Shown piece by piece: positions 22,770 to 35,001 of a DNA stretch of 64,000 nt. The position numbers and the translations under genes are program-made. Positions within the stretch are counted from its first letter, which is position 1, and the number at the start of each line of letters is the position of its first letter. The notes beneath the pieces are model-generated. The model had not been told where the DNA came from and did not search any database. It saw nothing but the letters and a program-made list of their open reading frames with translations. Source of the stretch: Saitoella complicata NRRL Y-17804 (Eukaryota; Ascomycota; Saitoellomycetes; Saitoellales; Saitoellaceae); contig NW_017566992.1 of NCBI RefSeq assembly GCF_001661265.1, forward strand, positions 1,100,892 to 1,164,891. The letters run 5' to 3'.

Positions 22770-23568
22770 GGGTGACATGGAAAAGGATAAGCATACGGGA
22801 AATTGAGTAATTGTACGTTTATGTGTCTTTCTTCTTGTTTTAGAGCGTTAAAGGCCGGGTGAGCTAGAAACTGGGTGACTAAGCTTTGGCGCGGTGTTAA
22901 TTGACTTTTCGTGATTATTATATTCCTTGCAAGTCTGTTTAATAAGAGCGCATTTTCGTCTGCTTGTACTCCTTTTTCATGCCTGTGATGGAAATCGCTT
23001 TGTTACCGTGTGCCGCGAAGCTTATAACCATGATCCCCGACGCATCTTGAGTAAGGGATTCCCACGCTCTTCCAACGTTGATCAAGTTACAAAATGAAAC
23101 AGGTCATCGTAATCGTTTAGCCTATCTAAATCTTAGAGTCGCAGCAAAAGTGCCGGCGCCGTTTCTGCTTTCCCACGCACTGGACACCCATATGCTACAC
23201 CTGCGAGATCTTTCTGCACTTGGACAAATGGTAGCATGAGGGAACAAGGCGAGAGTTCAAAGGACCATGGACAAATGCAAGCTCAACACGGTTTCGTACA
23301 ATGCAGATAATTATGATGTCTGTTTGTAAAATGTTGTCGTCAACCTTCATGCCAGTCAAGCAATTGCAGATACCTAAGCAGGGCTTGGGACAAAGAACCG
23401 TAAGCTTGAAGAGAAATACTTTAGAATAGATTTCTTGACCTTTCCTAAAAAATGCAATACCAAATACTAACTATATAAACCAAAAAATCGCCCTAAACCG
23501 TGGCCGACGAGAATACATCTCAGGATTATGCCGCTTCATTGCCTTTCAACTATACTTGTACCACACAT
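22770..23568. other. Convergent 3' region between GAS1 and FAS2
   Basis: The 799 nt between two convergent stop codons. T-rich and A-rich runs near both ends fit polyadenylation signals. No coding, RNA or repeat feature was recognised. Confidence 0.6.
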
Positions 23569-26500
23569 CTATTTCTCGCTCACAGCAACCGCGACACTCT
23601 GGAAGTCGTCATGGGAGATGCTGACCTTCACATTCTTGACACCGGCCGCGGAAGCAGCCTTCTCAGCCTCGCCGTGAAGCTTAACAGTAGGTGCACCCTT
23701 CTCATCCCTCAAGATCTCGATGTCGAGAAGGCTGGCACCGCCACCCTGGCTCTTGACACCCAAGCACTTGAACACAGCCTCCTTGGCTGACCAAGATCCG
23801 GCATAGCTAGACTGCGGGGAAGGAGCCTTGCTGCAGTACTCTTGCTCTGCGGCAGTGAAGTTGCGCTCAACGAAGTTCTCGTTGTCGATGTTGACGGAAG
23901 AGATCAGCTCAACGTCAACACCGATGTTCGCACCAGTACCGGCGGTAGCCGAGGCAAGCTTCTCAACGATGTTGCGGGTCGCCTCAGTCTTGTTCTTGTC
24001 CGGCACCTGCGAGAACTTCGCAGGGAAGGTGTACGAACCAACCTTCTTGTCGTAGGTGACACGAGCGGTAGGGTCAAGGTAGACAGAGGTCTCCTGCTCG
24101 GGAGTGTAAGGAGGAGCAGTCTTGGCGATAATGAGGTTGTTGTTAGCCATGGCAGAGTGAAGGTGACGGTAGCTCTGCTTGTAACGACCAGCAACCTTGA
24201 TACGGTAAGCCTCCAAGACATCATCCTCGAGGGTAGCGAGGACGTAGTCGGGGTGAATGGCAATAACCTGACCACCAACCTGACCGAAACCGAAAGAGGT
24301 GACGGAGACAGCCTTGACACCATCAGTCTGGATAGTCCTGTTGGGGTACAAGATCTTGTCAAAGCGCTCAAGGTAACGGTCGACATTGTCAGCGTTCCTG
24401 TTACCAGGAACAATACCAGTGTTGAGGATCTGCAAAGCACCGTTCAACATCCAAGCACCGGCAGCACCCTTAGGATGACCGGTGAGGTATTTCTGGAAGA
24501 CACCCAAAACGGCGTTACCCTTCTTCCTGCCCAAATGAGTAAGCTGCTTGGAAATAGCATCAGACTCGTTCTTGTCGTTGGCCTTGGTGGAGGTACCGTG
24601 GAAAGAAGCAACGTTGATGTCATCCACAGTAAGACCCCAAGTGGCAAGGGCACCACGAAGGGGAGCGATGCGAGCATCCTGGCGCCAGAAGTCGTTACCC
24701 CACAAGTTGAGGGCATCCTTCTCCTGACGGTGAGCCTCACGTTGAATGCTCTCAACACGGTCAGCCATGTAAGCCTTCTCGTCAAAGTCCTCAGAAGCGT
24801 TAGCCTTCACGGAAGCAACCTCATCCTGCAAGTACTGGTACTCAGCCTCCTGCCACTGCTTGATCTGAACCTTGCGGAGGTTAAGCTGACGGGCACGGTA
24901 TTTGATGTCCAAAAGCGGCGAAGGGAACTTGGAAGGAACCTCCTTGGTAGTGGCAGCCAAGATACCCTGTCCGGGAGCAGGGACACTGCGACCCTCTTTG
25001 TCGGTAGCGGTCCAGACGCCACCAATGATACCGTAGATGGGAACACCCATCTCAATGGCAAGCTTGGCGGACATGAGAATCTCAATACCAGCACCGTGAG
25101 CCTCCATGAAACCGTTACGGGTGGTGGTAGTAGGACGAGACATCTCCTTGGGAGTACGTCCGTGCTTGAACTCCTGCTCGGCGTTGGAGGTAGCACCCAT
25201 GTTGGCGAATTCGAAGGAACCTTCCTCCTGGAAGTCATCGTAACCACCGACAACAACGACCTTGGCCTTGCCGGAGATGATGGTGTCGTAACCAATGTCG
25301 ACGGACTCAACAGCAGTAGCACAAGCACCAACAGGGGTCTTGATGGGACCAGAAGAAGAGAGCAACAACATGTTAACCCAGGCGGACATGGTGTTGATGA
25401 ACGACTCCTGGAGAATATCCTTCTGGACAGGCTTGTCAAGGAAACGATCCTTGTACATACCACGAAGAGCAGTCATACCACCGACACCGGAACCAGCGGT
25501 GTTACCAACCTCGGAAACGTGAACGTACTTGTAGAACTCGTAAGGGTCGACAATACCGGCAGAAACGAGAGCTTCAACAGTGGAGACAAGGACGTAAAGG
25601 GTAATAGGGTCGACCTGGGAGATGATATCGTCGGCGATACCGTACCTCTTGGGGTCCCAGCCAGTAGGAATTTGACCAGCTACAAGACGGTCGAAACGAA
25701 GAGCCTTAGGAATGACCAAAGTAGCACCCCTTTTGAAGATAACCTGGTACTCACCAGACTCCTTGATCTCATAGATCTCGACCTTGTCACCGTGCTGAAG
25801 CTTGAACTCACCAGCAGTCTCCTTGGAGGTAACGAAGGGCTCGAGGTCCTGGTCAATAACAACCTCCTGCATGAGCTGCTTCTTCTTGGGGTCGTAACCC
25901 TGGAAGATCTCAGGTTCGATGAGACGGATACCGGTGTGCTCGATAATGAGCTTCTCATACTTAGCCTTAACGTCCTTGTCCTCGACCGGCTCACCGCTCT
26001 TGGCGTCAACCCATCCGGAGTAGGTGTTGCCGTTCTTGAGACGCCCGTTGTGGTTCTTGATGTAACCCATAATCCAGGCCATCTCAATGCATCCCTCGAG
26101 GGAGAACTCACCGGCAGCCTCGTACTCCCAGCGGGTACGAGAGTTACCGTAAGGACCAACCTCAGAGAAACCAGTAACAACAACGACGCGGTCCAAGTCG
26201 ACCATGCCCTTCATGTGAGCAAGGTGCTGAAGCTCCTTGGCGCTCTTGATGGTGGGGAAGTCGAACTTCAAGTTGGCACGGGGCTGAACGATGTGCTTTT
26301 TGTGCAACCTCTCGGCCTCAGCACCGTTGACAATCTTGTGCTCAATGGCGTTCTCGGCAGCAACAGCCTGGCGGATCTGAGCAGTCTCCTGGAGCTGCTG
26401 ACGCAGCTTGGAGGACAAGTCCTTCAAGTTGGGCAAAAACTGAAGACCACCGTTCAAGTCAGCCCAGACAGGCTCGTTCTGACACAAGTTGACGATAGCA

Positions 26501-29243
26501 GGAGCCATCAAACCGAGGATGTTGAAGGCCATCTCCTGTTGAGAGAAGGTGCGGACACCGAAGGACTCGATACCCTCAGCAATGCTGTTGTTGGCGCTCA
26601 TGAGACCGGTACCACGGGTCCATCCAATGACGGCACCAGTAACGGTCAAATAACCACCCCAGCTCTCAGAGTACCAACGGTTGAACAAGGTCTCAAGAGC
26701 AAGCTTGGACTCGGAGTAAAGACCGTCGTTACCGAAAGTACCGTGGTTAGGAGACATAGGCAAGACAACCTGGGCAGGACGAGTGTCGAAGCCACGGGCC
26801 AACTTCTGAGCCTTAACACCACCCAAAAGACGGAGCAAGTTGGTCAACATGATGCGGTGAGCCAACTCGGAGCGAGAGTCGATGTTGTCGATCTCGCGGC
26901 CATTCTCGGGAATAGCAGCGAAGGGCACAATGTAGTCCAAGTCCCATCCGAGACCGTTCTTCTCATCGTAGATGTACTCAACGAGCTTGTCAACGTCCTG
27001 CTTAGATCCCTGGTTGAACGGAACAACGATCAAGGAAGATCCCTTGGAACCGTAACGAGCGAAAAGACCCTGGTAGAACTCGGTAACCTCGCGAGAGTAA
27101 CGAGAAGTGGTGACGACAACCTTGGCACCACCGCTGATGAGACCCTGAAGCAACTCAGCACCGATGGAACCGGCACCAGCACCAGTGATCAAGACGTTCT
27201 TGTGCTGGAAGGTGACACCGTTCTTGGCGGCCTGCTCGAGACAGTTGAGGTAGATGGAAGTCAAGCGCTGGTCAAACTCCCAACCGTGCTCCTCCTTCCT
27301 CTTCAAGTGCAAGAAGGGGATAGTCTCAGTCTTAGCCTTGGAAGAAGCCTTAGCCGCAGCGGCGGAACCGAACTCAGGGCGGGTACCGCGGCGAGCGCTG
27401 CTCTGCCTGCGACCAGCAGAGGGCTTAGGAGAGCCCTCGCCGAGGATCTTGTTCTCGTTGAAGGCAAGGGCACGGAGAACATCACCGTACAAAGCCTTCA
27501 TCTGGAGCTTGCTGGACTTAGACATCTTTCCGTTGGTCTTGATGAGCTTGTAGATCTTGGAGAGATCAGCCTGGACCTTAGCACGGTTACCGTACTCGGT
27601 CATCTTGCCACCAGCAGCCATCTCAGAAACGTAGTCCTCGAGCTTGCGGACGGCGGGGCGGGCAACCTCAGAGTAGGACATGCCACCCTTGGCATCGATG
27701 GTAGTCTTGGGGCCAGTGGGGTACATGACGTCCTTGTAGACGGGGGCAGCGTCAGCAGCCTCCAAGCAGTTAGCGATCAACTGCTGACCCAAGTCCTTGG
27801 CGAGCTGATAGGTATCGCCCTTGTCGGCAGGACAGTGGTCAATGTGGTACTGCATGAACTCCAACAAAGTAGGATTGGTGCGGTTCATGATGGCAATGCA
27901 TCTAGCAACGATCTCACGGTCGACAAGCTTAAGCTTACCGAAAATGATGTCGTAATACATAGTCAAGGCGTCCTGACGAGCCCAGTTCCACTCGGAGTCG
28001 TAAACACGAGCCTTCTCCTTGGTGAAGACGGGCTCGATACCAGCAGCGTAGAACTCTCCGTGTTCGACGTTCCACAAGTCGAGTTGAGCGCGGAGGGTCT
28101 CGGAAACCTCCTTCTCGGCCAAGTGCGCCTTCTCTCCAGCACGAAGATCCTGCTTCAAGTACCTGGCGAACAACTCCAACTGCTGCTCCACGAGCTTGTT
28201 CTGGTCTTTCTGCAAAGCCTCCAAAGCAGCAGAGTCGATAACGGCACCACCAGCACCGCCACCAGCACCACCAGCGGCAGCGGCAGCAAGGGTAATTCCA
28301 GCCTTGCCGGCGTACTTCTGGGCAACGGTGTCCAAGAAAGCCTTAGCGTCAGGCTCACCACCCAAACGAGCTGCCGGCTCCATAGTCAAAGCGAGCAACA
28401 AGATAGCGTCCTGCCTTCCAGAGCCAAGACCCCACCTGGTCTGCAAATAAGTCCTAGCACTTGCGACAGAGAAACCACCAGGCATCTTGGAACTCATTAA
28501 ACGCGCAATCAAACCTGAAGACTGCTTACCCAAAGCACCAGAGAAAGAAGGCTGGATGGCAGCACCCAACTCGTCCAAAGGAGAGTCCTCGGGCTTCTCG
28601 GGAGTAGACCCGAACTCCTTCTGAAGATCACCCAGGATTTCGTTCTGAAGGGTGGATTTACCACCAACGAGGTCCTTGATGGCCTTAGACACGGGGATCT
28701 CATCGGTAGTCTTCTTGAGCTTCTGGGCAATGAGGCAGTGAAGAACGTCAACAGCCTTGACGGGCTCATCAGGAATGTCGACAGCAGGACCAGCGGGGGC
28801 AGCTGCAGGCGCAGGTGCAGCAGCAACAGGACCAGATGCAGCGGCGGCGGGGATAGGAGCAGCAGCTGCGGCCGGCGCAGCAGCAGCGGGAGCCGCGGCA
28901 GGCTCTTCGGACTCGATGTTGTAGTAGATTTCCTTCTGATCCTTGGTGTAGCAAAGCGTCTGTCTGTTCAAGGACAAAGCGGCGTCGTAGGCTTCGTACT
29001 TGGCCTTCAAGGTGCGGTTGGCCATGCCGACCAAAGTAGGCGAGGGACCAATCTCGACGAGACGCTCGGTGTTGCTGGAGAAAAGGACATCCTGAGTCTC
29101 GATCCAGCGGACGGGAGATGCGAACTGGTAGGCCAACAACTCAATGAGAAGGGTGTGAGCGAGCTGTGTAAACACACGTTAGTACGGTGTCCTTGATATC
29201 TGATTTGACAACAACAAACCTCCTGCTCGGTCTCGGGACGCAT
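23569..29243 (-). CDS. FAS2: Fatty acid synthase subunit alpha
   Basis: Alpha chain of the cytosolic alpha6-beta6 fungal type I fatty acid synthase. Exon 1 (29220-29243) encodes MRPETEQE; a 56-nt intron (29164-29219) precedes a single 5.6 kb exon; total 1872 aa. Order seen: N-terminal part of the malonyl/palmitoyl transferase ([25 protein letters not shown]), Ala/Pro-rich flexible linker, acyl carrier protein with phosphopantetheine serine in GGKST (Ser178), and ketoreductase ([18 protein letters not shown]). The ketosynthase follows, with active-site Cys1289 in GACATAVES and HGTSTKAND downstream. The C-terminal phosphopantetheinyl transferase ([21 protein letters not shown]) ends the chain. 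All catalytic centres appear intact. The beta-subunit gene is not in the window. It is divergent from the MRH4-like gene and convergent with GAS1. Confidence 0.97.
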
Positions 29244-29938
29244 CTTGATTCTTTAAAGATGTCTGAACCGAGTAAAGAAAGGGGTGCTGGAATGAATCGA
29301 TAGCGTCGCGATCCTAATCCTCAAAGCTGGAAGGGAAAGGGAGACGGGAGTCGGTGCGAACTGGAGTCGGACAAGACTCGTAATATAAGAGGATGATTGG
29401 CCCTCTGAGACGCGGTATCAGATGGGGCAAAGGCAAGGGAAGTTGGGTTGAGCTTCCTTGTCGAGCGTTGAGGACTCGAAATTTAGGGTATCTCAACTCT
29501 GGCGCGAGTTCACTTGTGGGGCAGGCACGGGAAGCGCGACCCATTTGGTTGGGGCACAGCGAGGAGGACAGGTGGGTGTTGGCCGGCGGAACGGGCGGAG
29601 TACTGGGCAGAAGAGCTGAAAAAGGAGCACACTGCTTTGCTGATGGCCAGCTACACGAGTCGGAGGAGTTCACGGAGGAGGAGTGAGTCGTTGAGCGAGC
29701 GTGGAAACGACAGGTGGAGGAGTCATGCTGGGAACTGTGATATCGCCTTACATCTTCCGCTGAATCTGTGCATACATAGAGACATCAGACGAGAATGTGC
29801 ACCTCCCATTGGCCGGAGTTCTGTCAACCTCGTAAGCGAATCGCAGCACCCCTGAGCAGGACGAGGCCGACCCTGCATTCACGTATCGAAATAATTATCT
29901 ACGTTACGTTTCGAAATCCATCTTCGACAAGTTTCGTG
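29244..29938. promoter_or_regulatory. Divergent promoter region FAS2 / MRH4
   Basis: The 695 nt between the start codons of FAS2 (-) and the helicase gene (+). A TATATT box on the minus strand lies near 29375-29385, about 135 nt before the FAS2 ATG. The helicase frame stays open upstream to 29795, but those codons do not look like protein. No other gene recognised. Confidence 0.55.
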
Positions 29939-32107
29939 ATGTCGCAAGCAAGAGCAGCTTTGTCTGCGAGGCATTTTGCTCGCGTGAGATCACCCAGCTA
30001 TGGCGGATCAAGAATATTCCACTCTACTCCCCGGCTTCACGTCCATGCAGCACCCTATCATCCCTTCCCAGTCCCAGATGCGCAACAACCTCTGGGCGTG
30101 AACAATCATGATCACGCTCATGCTAACGAGATACAGTTCAGCAAGAGCTGGAGCAAGTCAAGTGGTGCACCCGAGGATGATCGTTCGCGCAGAGTCCCCA
30201 ACAGACTACAAAAGCACCTGGCTCTTATAGCCTTCAGTGAGTTCAGCGAGCAGAATACTGGTGTCCGGGATGTCGTTCGTGCGGCACTGAACAAGGCATA
30301 TCCGGAGGTCCAACGACCAACACGGATTCAGTCAGCGTTCTTGCCGATCTTCGCACAGGGCGGGTCTCTCATGATCCGTGGAGCGCCTTCGTCGGGGAAA
30401 TCGTTCGGCTTGGCGCTGGCTGTGTTGTCGCAGGCAAGGCAGACGAACTATGACCGTGCTGCTCGTCCTACCCCTACTACGACTACGATCGTGCTCGCCT
30501 CGAGTAACGACCTGGTACTTCAATACGAGAAGTGGTTTACCAACATTCTCGATGCCAGCGATCACAGATTCGGCCACATTTCCAAGATTCTCCAAGTGTT
30601 GTACCGTGGCCCGGAGGATGTCATGGCGGCCCAGGACGAGAAGCTCAAGAAATTCCAAAACCCTCATATCATGATCGCAACCCCCCAAAGACTCCTCGAC
30701 ATCCTTGCGAACAAGGACATGAAACACCTCATCGACATCCACGGTTTCAGAACTTTGGTCGTGGACGAAGCCGACGTTATGCTCGACGCAAGCCACGGCC
30801 AACGTCTTCGTCAAATGAAATACCAAAAAAAGCATTCCCCCGCAGCAGAGGTTTTGCTAAGTTACATCCTCAAGGAACGACGAATGCGCAACACTCGCCT
30901 TAAAGGAAAGGGAAACCACGGTCTCCAACTCGTCTTTGCCTCAGCCACCGCCAACGCCAGGTTCAGGCAGTTCCTTATCGTGGAGAGCAAATACATCGAT
31001 CAGGATCAGCGTCTTCACGTCGTTGGGTATCAACCCCCTGGGCGTCCGGAGTTTTTGCCTGATTTGGCGTTGTCGAGTAAGATTAAGCATCACGTCCTTG
31101 GGTTCGATGGACCTACGGGCGAGAATGGGGAACCTACGTTGCGAGTGGTGGAGTTACCGAGTGTAGACCTGAAGGAGATACTGATGTTTGAGAAAATGCG
31201 AAAGGCTTCGCCAAAGGAGTTTGAGGACGAGATGCATGATGATGAACTGGAGCAGAAAGAAGCGAACGACGCAGCGAGGATACAATACGTCGCCGCGCTT
31301 CAGCAGCTTCTGACTCGCCTGCCCAACCCTGTCAAGAAGGGACTGGTAATCATCGACCACGAACAATCTACAAAGAAGTTCGTCGCCGCATGTCAAGAAG
31401 CCGGCCTAACCCAAGTGAAGCCCCTCCGTCTTCCCATTCCCGAAGACGATGGCCCCTCGATCTATGTCTCCCAGCCCATCGCTTGCCGAGGACTCAATGT
31501 CGACGACGTGGCGCATGTGTTTATCTTAATGCCCTATGACAGCGCGAGTGATTATACGCATATGGCGGGTCGTACAGGAAGGAAGGGTACGGATGGGGAT
31601 GTGTACACCGTCCTGATACCTAAGCCTTATGAAACCCGGGTGGATACCGAGGAGGTTCTCGAAGTCGCCAACGCATTCACTAAATTAAACATCCGTCACC
31701 TCGCTAACCCGGAGCCCGAGGAGTCTCCCGACAAGACCGATGAACCCGTGAGCGCCGAGGAAATCGCAAAAGTGCGCACGATGAATACAGAACAAATCAT
31801 CGAGCGTGCACGTGAGAAGTTCAGTGAGCCGGTTAGCGAGGAGGTCAGGGAGCAGGTGAGAGCTTTGACGCCTGAGGAGATTAGGGAGAAGACGACTGCG
31901 AAGTATGAGCCGGCTAGTGAGAAGGAGAAGGTTAGTGAGGAGGTTAAGGAGCACGTCAGTGAGGCGGCTCTTGAGCAAGCCAGCGAGCAAGTCAGTGAGG
32001 GTCGTGCGAGCGCTCCGTCTCCCGTCGCGGAAAGCGAAGTCGAAGGAAACTCGAACGCAACCAAGGAAGAGAAGGGGGCGGAGTCTGCGAAGGACAGTTC
32101 GTTCTGA
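29939..32107 (+). CDS. MRH4: Mitochondrial DEAD-box RNA helicase, Mrh4-like
   Basis: ATP-dependent RNA helicase; yeast Mrh4 acts in late assembly of the mitochondrial large ribosomal subunit. 722 aa from the ATG at 29939, which begins a presequence-like segment (MSQARAALSARHFARVRS). Helicase motifs: Q-motif TRIQSAFLP; motif I GAPSSGKS (148-155); DEAD (276-279); SAT (335-337); motif VI HMAGRTGR (541-548), preceded by ACRGLNVDDVAHV. The length exceeds yeast Mrh4 (561 aa) because of a C-terminal tail of about 120 residues rich in Glu, Ser and Val, with repeated VSEEV(R/K)E(Q/H)V-like units and probable coiled-coil character. An in-frame upstream start at 29795 was rejected because the extra 48 residues are unlike a targeting signal and the ATG at 29939 supplies one. 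Confidence 0.85.
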   Translation: MSQARAALSARHFARVRSPSYGGSRIFHSTPRLHVHAAPYHPFPVPDAQQPLGVNNHDHAHANEIQFSKSWSKSSGAPEDDRSRRVPNRLQKHLALIAFSEFSEQNTGVRDVVRAALNKAYPEVQRPTRIQSAFLPIFAQGGSLMIRGAPSSGKSFGLALAVLSQARQTNYDRAARPTPTTTTIVLASSNDLVLQYEKWFTNILDASDHRFGHISKILQVLYRGPEDVMAAQDEKLKKFQNPHIMIATPQRLLDILANKDMKHLIDIHGFRTLVVDEADVMLDASHGQRLRQMKYQKKHSPAAEVLLSYILKERRMRNTRLKGKGNHGLQLVFASATANARFRQFLIVESKYIDQDQRLHVVGYQPPGRPEFLPDLALSSKIKHHVLGFDGPTGENGEPTLRVVELPSVDLKEILMFEKMRKASPKEFEDEMHDDELEQKEANDAARIQYVAALQQLLTRLPNPVKKGLVIIDHEQSTKKFVAACQEAGLTQVKPLRLPIPEDDGPSIYVSQPIACRGLNVDDVAHVFILMPYDSASDYTHMAGRTGRKGTDGDVYTVLIPKPYETRVDTEEVLEVANAFTKLNIRHLANPEPEESPDKTDEPVSAEEIAKVRTMNTEQIIERAREKFSEPVSEEVREQVRALTPEEIREKTTAKYEPASEKEKVSEEVKEHVSEAALEQASEQVSEGRASAPSPVAESEVEGNSNATKEEKGAESAKDSSF

Positions 32108-32447
32108 GAAGGCAGATGTTGAACAAGTAGAGCAGGCGGGACAGAAAAAGGATGCGGCATAAAGGCCATGTCCTGCATACACTATGAGTTTTGTTTTGGC
32201 GGTTTTGGTTACATACATACTGGCGTTTTCATTTTCTAGCATTTGGACTGTAATCCTATCATCATTCTCCCGCACTCTGACCTCTCTGTCCACGCGTTGC
32301 GTGTTGTTCTTGGTCCGAACATGGTCCATCACGACATCGCAGAAAAGAACTACAGTACATGCAAAATCCAGATCATATAATATAGCTATCTAGCTCCTTT
32401 CCAATGAGATCTTACTCCAAAAACGCCTCATTAATTACACTGTTCCC
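32108..32447. other. Convergent 3' region between MRH4 and THS1
   Basis: The 340 nt between convergent stop codons. AT-rich runs around 32190-32250 and 32370-32400 fit 3'UTR and polyadenylation signals. Nothing else recognised. Confidence 0.6.
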
Positions 32448-34743
32448 TTACATCTCATTGACCAACCTCTTCTCCTCCCTCAATGACAACAACTTCTCAA
32501 TCGCAGCATCCAACCCAATTGTCTCACCACGGCTCTGCTTGTTCTGGTCATCACGGTTACGGACGTTGACACTCCTCTGCTCAGCCTCCTCGGCACCAAC
32601 GATGAAGATGAAGTTGTACTGCGCCAACTGGGCGTTACGGACCTTCTTCTGGAGGGTGTCACCAGAGAGATCAGTCTCGGCGAAGAAACTGTGAGCGTGG
32701 AGCTTGTCGTGGACTTCCTGTGCGTAGGCGTCGAAGGACTTGGAGACGGGGATGATGGCGACCTGGCGGGGGGACAACCAGAAGGGCCAGCGCCCGGCGT
32801 AATGCTCGGTCAAGATAGCGATCATACGCTCCAAGGAACCCAAGATGGCACGGTGAATCATGACAGGACGAGCGAACTGGCTCTTCTCGGCGTCGTTCTC
32901 CTTGACCTCGGCACCGGTGTGGTACTCCAATTCAAAACGCTGGGGAAGCTGGAAGTCAAGCTGGATAGTAGCGCACTGGTGCTGACGCTTGAGAGCGTCA
33001 GAGATAGTGATATCGATCTTAGGACCGTAGAAAGCACCATCTGCAGGGTTCAACTCCCAAGGACCACCCCATGCGTTAAGAGCATCCTCAAGCTTCTTCT
33101 CAGCTGCGTTCCAGGTCTCGATGTCACCGAGGTACTTCTCGGGACGGGTTGAGAGCTCAAGCTTGAAGGTGAAACCGAAGATACCGTAGACGCACTTCAA
33201 GAAGTCGAAACAGGCAGTGATCTCCTGTCCGATCTGGTCAACAGTACAGAAGATATGGGCGTCATCCTGCTGGAATCGTCTGACACGGGTCAAACCGGTC
33301 AAGGAACCGGAGAACTCGTTACGGTGGATGACACCGAAGTCAGCCAATCTCAGTGGCAGCTCACGGTAAGAGCGGTCACGGAGCTTGAACATGAGACAGT
33401 GACCAGGGCAGTTCATGGGCTTCAAACCGAAACGCTCCTTCTCGACGTCGAAGGAGAACATGTTCTCCTGGTAGTTCTGCCAGTGACCAGACTGTTCCCA
33501 AAGCTTGACGTTGTACATGTTGGGAGTCATGACTTCCTGGAAACCACGCTTCTGGTACTCAACCTTCATGAGGTTTTGGAGAGTGTTGTAGATGCGGGCA
33601 CCGTGAGGAAGGAAGAAGCATGATCCTGGTGACAGCTCGTGGAAGAAGAAGAGCTCCTGTTCCTTACCGATCTTACGGTGATCACGCTTAGCGGCCTCAG
33701 CGAGGAAAACCTTGTACTCCTTCATGGCCTTGTTGTCGGGGAAAGAGATACCGTAGATACGCTGAAGGGAGTCGTTCTCGGCATTGCCCAAGAAGTAGGA
33801 AGAAGAGTTCTTCATGACGGCGAAGGACTTTATACGGCCGGTGTGGGGAACGTGGGGACCAACACACAAATCGATCAGAGGACCGCAGCGGTAGACAGTC
33901 GTAGAGGTACCGTCAGGAATCTTGTCCTTGATGATGTGCTGCTTGTACTTGTTGTGAGAGAACATCTTCAACAAGTTCTCCTTGGAGACAATAAGACGCT
34001 CGAAGGGCTGCTTCTCCTTGATGGCGGATTGAGCGATGGACTCGAGAGCGGGGTAGTCACCCTGAGCAACGGCACGGTCCTCAATGGCCATTTCGTAGAA
34101 GAAACCCTCGTCGGTCGGGGGACCAATGCAGAGGTGGCATCCGTAGTGACGCTCAGCAGCCTCACCGAGAACGTGTGCGGAGGAGTGCCAGAAGACGCGC
34201 TTACCCTTTGGTGAATCAAAGTCGTGCAAGACCAAGTTGCAAGACTTCTCGAGCGGCCTCTCCAAGTCCCACATGACCTCATCAACCTCGGCAATGACAA
34301 CCTTCTCAGCCAAACCCTTGGAGATCTCCTTGGCGATGTCCATGGGGGAGGTCTCCCAGGAAGTACCGACCTTGGTAGAGCCGTCGGGGAGGGTGATAAG
34401 GATGGGCTCACGGGGCTGGTGCTTGCATTCCTCGTCGTACTTGGCCTTGAGCTCCTCGAACATCTGGATACGATGGGGAATGTACTCCGGAGGAGGGTTC
34501 ATCTGCACGACAGGATCAGTCAATTGCGTGCGCAATGTCGAATCAGTCCGATCATACCTCGAGAGGGTACTTGGGAGCCTCGCCCTCCTTGACCTTCTTC
34601 TCCTTCGGAGCCTTCACTTTCTTTTCCTTCTTCTCGGCAGGAGCACCGTTGGCAGCAGGAGCCGCGGGAGCAGGGGCGGCGTCCTCCTTCTTCTCATCCC
34701 TGCCAATGGCAATCTCCTTGACCTTGTCGATGACGGCGTCCAT
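32448..34743 (-). CDS. THS1: Threonyl-tRNA synthetase, cytoplasmic
   Basis: Class II synthetase that charges tRNA-Thr. Exon 1 (34558-34743) encodes a Lys/Ala/Glu-rich N-terminal extension (62 aa); intron 34503-34557 (55 nt); exon 2 encodes 684 aa; total 746 aa, near the yeast cytosolic length. Order: TGS domain ([12 protein letters not shown]), editing domain with the zinc-type HSSAH motif (168-172) and [14 protein letters not shown], class II core with [27 protein letters not shown] and [16 protein letters not shown], then an anticodon-binding domain ([13 protein letters not shown]). It is divergent from GAR1 with 258 nt between start codons. Upstream of the ATG the frame stays open through Arg-rich codons to a TTG, which could give a mitochondrial form; see findings. 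Confidence 0.96.
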
Positions 34744-35001
34744 TGCTTGGCCTTGTCCTTGTCCGGTTGAATGCCAGGTGTTCTGAACTCTCGTCTGTCC
34801 AAACCTCGCAGCGGTTCGATTCCGGCGGGCGCAGTCGTGGCTGGAGCGCAGCAACTCCCCTGGCGCCCGCCGTTGCAACAATTTTTGGTGCTGCGCGAGG
34901 ATACCGACGTACAGCCGTACAGACGAGTTTATCGCTGACTGTATCGACCTTCCTGATCTCGGGATCTTTTTCGTCTTTTCGCCTTCCTACATATATCGAC
35001 A

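Noticed and set aside
23842-28500. 1552-codon open frame antisense to FAS2 (also 966 codons antisense to FKS1 at 16585-19485 and several hundred antisense to ACO1)
   Set aside because: The translations are Val/Leu/Ser/Thr-rich with no domain. They arise because highly expressed genes here avoid TTA, CTA and TCA codons, whose complements are stops.
13636-29243. FKS1-GAS1-FAS2 as a biosynthetic gene cluster
   Set aside because: All three are single-copy-type housekeeping genes with different products. FAS2 faces away with its own promoter, so only the FKS1-GAS1 pair is treated as a possible functional unit.
29795-29938. Upstream in-frame extension of the MRH4-like gene
   Set aside because: The extra residues do not resemble a presequence, while the ATG at 29939 begins one.
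34805-34835. GGTTCGATTCC, an exact tRNA B-box match
   Set aside because: The flanking bases do not form a T-stem beyond three pairs, and no acceptor stem, D-arm or A-box fits upstream. It also lies in the THS1/GAR1 promoter region.
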